Both the position numbers and the translations under genes were made by a program. A DNA stretch of 6,015 nt, taken from positions 1 through 6,015 of the forward strand of contig QMUN01000056.1 of NCBI GenBank assembly GCA_003660605.1. Reading direction: 5' to 3'. Positions within the stretch are counted from its first letter, which is position 1. Each line of letters begins with the position of its first letter. Below the pieces are notes generated by a model, which had not been told where the DNA came from, made no database searches, and was given only the letters and a program-made list of their open reading frames with translations. This document shows positions 5,003 to 6,015 of the stretch, one piece after another. Source of the stretch: Thermococci archaeon. Its GTDB lineage: Archaea; Methanobacteriota_B; Thermococci; Methanofastidiosales; B48-G16.

Positions 5003-5296
5003 CTATCGTCTCATGATTTTATACTTCGGTTTTTTCTGCTGCAAAGACCTTAAAATATTCTTGAGATCCTCATCTGAAATCTTCTTCTCCAGCTTCCCTG
5101 ATTGTGCTAACTGAATTAATTGTAACTCTATCTGCTCTGCAAACTCAGGTCTCGCCATCTTTATTCTCACAAGTCTATTTCTAGCCTCATTTGTAAGTAT
5201 CTGTCGCAATACAAGCTGTTTCTGTATCTCCGTGTTTTGCGCCTTTTTTAACTCTTCCATTTTTTTCCTTCTGATCTCTTCAATCTCTCCCTCCAT
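5003..5296 (-). CDS. PDCD5/TFAR19-family DNA-binding protein
   Basis: An archaeal relative of human PDCD5, a small helical-bundle protein that binds nucleic acid in archaea. The exact role is unsettled. At 97 residues it is slightly shorter than the 105-120 usual in archaea, mostly at the N-terminus. The family core is clear: a charged N-terminal helix (1-25), LVLRQILTNEARNRLVRIKMARPEFAEQIE (28-57) with the typical LRQILT-EAR-RL-R and RPE blocks, SGKLEKKISDEDLKNIL (66-82) and a basic tail KKPKYKIMRR (88-97). It starts three bases after the rps19e stop, in the same frame, with the TAA-TAG pair between them and a GAGGG ribosome-binding site in the end of rps19e. The PP-loop gene follows two bases after its TAG stop. 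The partnership with S19e is a conserved archaeal gene order and hints at a link to translation or ribosome assembly. Confidence 0.93.
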   Translation of the reverse strand: MEGEIEEIRRKKMEELKKAQNTEIQKQLVLRQILTNEARNRLVRIKMARPEFAEQIELQLIQLAQSGKLEKKISDEDLKNILRSLQQKKPKYKIMRR

Positions 5297-5299
5297 CTA

Positions 5300-5710
5300 T
5301 TATCCCTCAATCTCTCTTGAAATTTTATCCAGTAAAGACCTTCCCTTAGGCGTTATAACTCTCCCAGTCTCATTTTTTACAAGCTCCGCCTCTTCTAACT
5401 GCTGAAGTATTCTTCTGATTATCGCACCGCCTGCCTTTCTAAATCTCTCTGGCTTGCATCCTCTGTTTTTCTTGCTTCCATAGACTGTTCTGAGCCTTGA
5501 AACGCCCACGGGACCATTTATGTATACTTTCCTGAGAATGGAAGCTGCCCTTATGTACCACCAGTCTTCCTGGTCTGGTAGTCGCTCTCGTGATGACGAA
5601 GTTTTTACAAACTTTGCCCACTCCGGAGGAGTTATCTCTTTCATTGCCTTTAATTCTCCTTTCAGTTTTCCTATTAACTTATCTGCTGGAACATCATACA
5701 CACTTGTCAT
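5300..5710 (-). CDS. rps19e: Small-subunit ribosomal protein S19e
   Basis: A 30S-head protein of archaea and eukaryotes, needed for small-subunit maturation. The 136 residues match the family from end to end: [13 protein letters not shown] (4-16), [16 protein letters not shown] (30-45), [15 protein letters not shown] (49-63), [19 protein letters not shown] (66-84) with the winged-helix core, HTH-like [13 protein letters not shown] (87-99) and GRVITPKGR (116-124) near the end. The ATG is preceded at five bases by AAAAAGGTG, a good ribosome-binding site. It is the first gene of the nine-gene run, and the 41-nt space before it holds the likely promoter. The stop is TAA followed in frame by TAG. 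Confidence 0.97.
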   Translation of the reverse strand: MTSVYDVPADKLIGKLKGELKAMKEITPPEWAKFVKTSSSRERLPDQEDWWYIRAASILRKVYINGPVGVSRLRTVYGSKKNRGCKPERFRKAGGAIIRRILQQLEEAELVKNETGRVITPKGRSLLDKISREIEG

Positions 5711-5715
5711 ATAAA

Positions 5716-5724
5716 CACCTTTTT
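5716..5724 (-). promoter_or_regulatory. Ribosome-binding site of rps19e
   Basis: AAAAAGGTG lies five bases before the ATG at 5710 and fixes that start. Its presence shows that the operon mRNA has a leader, unlike the neighbouring transcripts that appear leaderless. Confidence 0.6.
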
Positions 5725-5739
5725 ACTATACGGTTTTAT

Positions 5740-5751
5740 CCTTTTAAAAGG
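5740..5751 (-). promoter_or_regulatory. Possible TATA region of the rps19e operon, a 12-bp palindrome
   Basis: CCTTTTAAAAGG is a perfect palindrome that begins directly after the stop of the MAM-like gene. Its TTTTAAAA core is the best TATA-like element before rps19e and would start transcription near 5719, at or just before the ribosome-binding site. That would leave a very short leader, so the main promoter may instead lie further up, inside the preceding gene. The palindrome might also bind a regulator or help end the upstream transcript. Confidence 0.35.
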
Positions 5752-6015
5752 TTACTGGGATACATCTACATAAACATCATCTACATACCAGCCTTCGTAG
5801 TTGTTATACAATCCATCTACAGTGTCAAAACTGAACCTTATCATCACATTGTTTCCTGTATAAGGAGTAAGATCCACACTCTCCTCATGCCAGTTCATAT
5901 CCGGATCATCAGAGTCTCTTCTCCATATCATTGTCCATGAGGCTCCTCCATTTGTAGAGACATATACCTCCATTCTGTCCCAGTCACTGCCGAATCCATG
6001 TTCTATCTGCCACCA
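5752..6015 (-). CDS. C-terminal end of a probably secreted protein with a MAM/immune-inhibitor-A-like domain (partial)
   Basis: The reading frame is open to the window edge, so the N-terminus is missing and 87 codons are seen. They hold the end of a jelly-roll beta-sandwich: WWQIEHG (1-7), DWDRMEVYVSTNGGASWTMIW (11-31), W-HEESVDLTPYTGNNVMIRF (41-61) and GWYVDDVYV (76-84). The pattern 'DWD-x-x-x-V-x-V-S-x-[ND]-G-G-x-x-W ... D-L-x-x-Y-x-G ... I-R-F ... G-W-Y-[IV]-D-D-[IV]' is known from MAM-like and carbohydrate-binding modules attached to extracellular peptidases and adhesins (for example M6, C25 and S8 peptidases) in archaea and bacteria. The protein ends three residues after this domain, with no transmembrane anchor or sorting tail, so it is either free or held by other parts. 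The catalytic domain, if any, lies outside the window. The low Lys and high Asp, Trp and Tyr content, unlike the ribosomal genes, fits an exported protein. Confidence 0.8.
   Translation of the reverse strand, partial: WWQIEHGFGSDWDRMEVYVSTNGGASWTMIWRRDSDDPDMNWHEESVDLTPYTGNNVMIRFSFDTVDGLYNNYEGWYVDDVYVDVSQ

Noticed and set aside
5439..5621. 60-codon frame inside rps19e on the same strand
   Set aside because: It is an out-of-frame reading of a strongly conserved ribosomal gene, with no ribosome-binding site and no family match.
5590..5940. Plus-strand frame across the start of rps19e and the MAM-like gene
   Set aside because: It crosses two real minus-strand genes and their intergenic promoter, and its translation has no domain signature.
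1..6015. CRISPR array, tRNA or rRNA genes, insertion sequences, defence or toxin-antitoxin genes
   Set aside because: I read both strands for spaced repeats, cloverleaf arms, terminal inverted repeats and transposase motifs and found none. The window is core genome.

Overview
The window looks archaeal, most likely euryarchaeotal. It carries proteins found only in archaea and eukaryotes (ribosomal proteins S19e, L39e, L31e and L18Ae/LX, initiation factor aIF6, a PDCD5-like protein, prefoldin alpha and the eukaryote-type primase small subunit PriS). Its promoters have archaeal TATA boxes, and its ribosome-binding sites are of the AGGTGA type. The DNA is visibly AT-rich. A lineage near Thermoplasmatota is a reasonable guess from the gene order and the secreted MAM-like neighbour, but it is only a guess.

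Left part, + strand (1-1337): a small ArsR-family winged-helix regulator with a CVC metal-site motif is followed by priS, the catalytic subunit of DNA primase. A hairpin with a T-run lies between them, and the T-run doubles as the TATA-like element of priS. priS appears to be leaderless. A palindrome sits over the predicted start of the arsR transcript.

Middle, - strand (1327-1800): a 157-residue protein of unknown function, with its own TATA box placed for a leaderless transcript. It converges on priS and the two stop ends overlap by 11 bp.

Right part, - strand (5710 down to 1879): one tightly packed run of nine genes in the order rps19e, PDCD5-like, PP-loop ATPase, rpl39e, rpl31e, aIF6, rpl18a (LX), pfdA, ftsY. 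Gaps are 1-10 nt, or the genes overlap. The 51-codon rpl39e overlaps the end of the PP-loop gene and is easy to miss. The run joins ribosome subunit proteins, a 60S/50S anti-association factor, a chaperone that receives nascent chains and the SRP receptor, so it is an operon for making, folding and targeting proteins. The PP-loop enzyme is the one member whose job is not known. At the right edge is the 3' end of a gene for a probably secreted protein with a MAM/immune-inhibitor-A-like beta-sandwich.

Genes cover almost the whole window. The only gaps are 1-56, 384-437, 1801-1878 and 5711-5751, and each holds promoter or terminator-like signals. I see no RNA gene, CRISPR array, insertion sequence or integrated element, and no clear new multigene system. 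The points most worth a second look are the PP-loop enzyme, the overlapping rpl39e start and the arsR control region.
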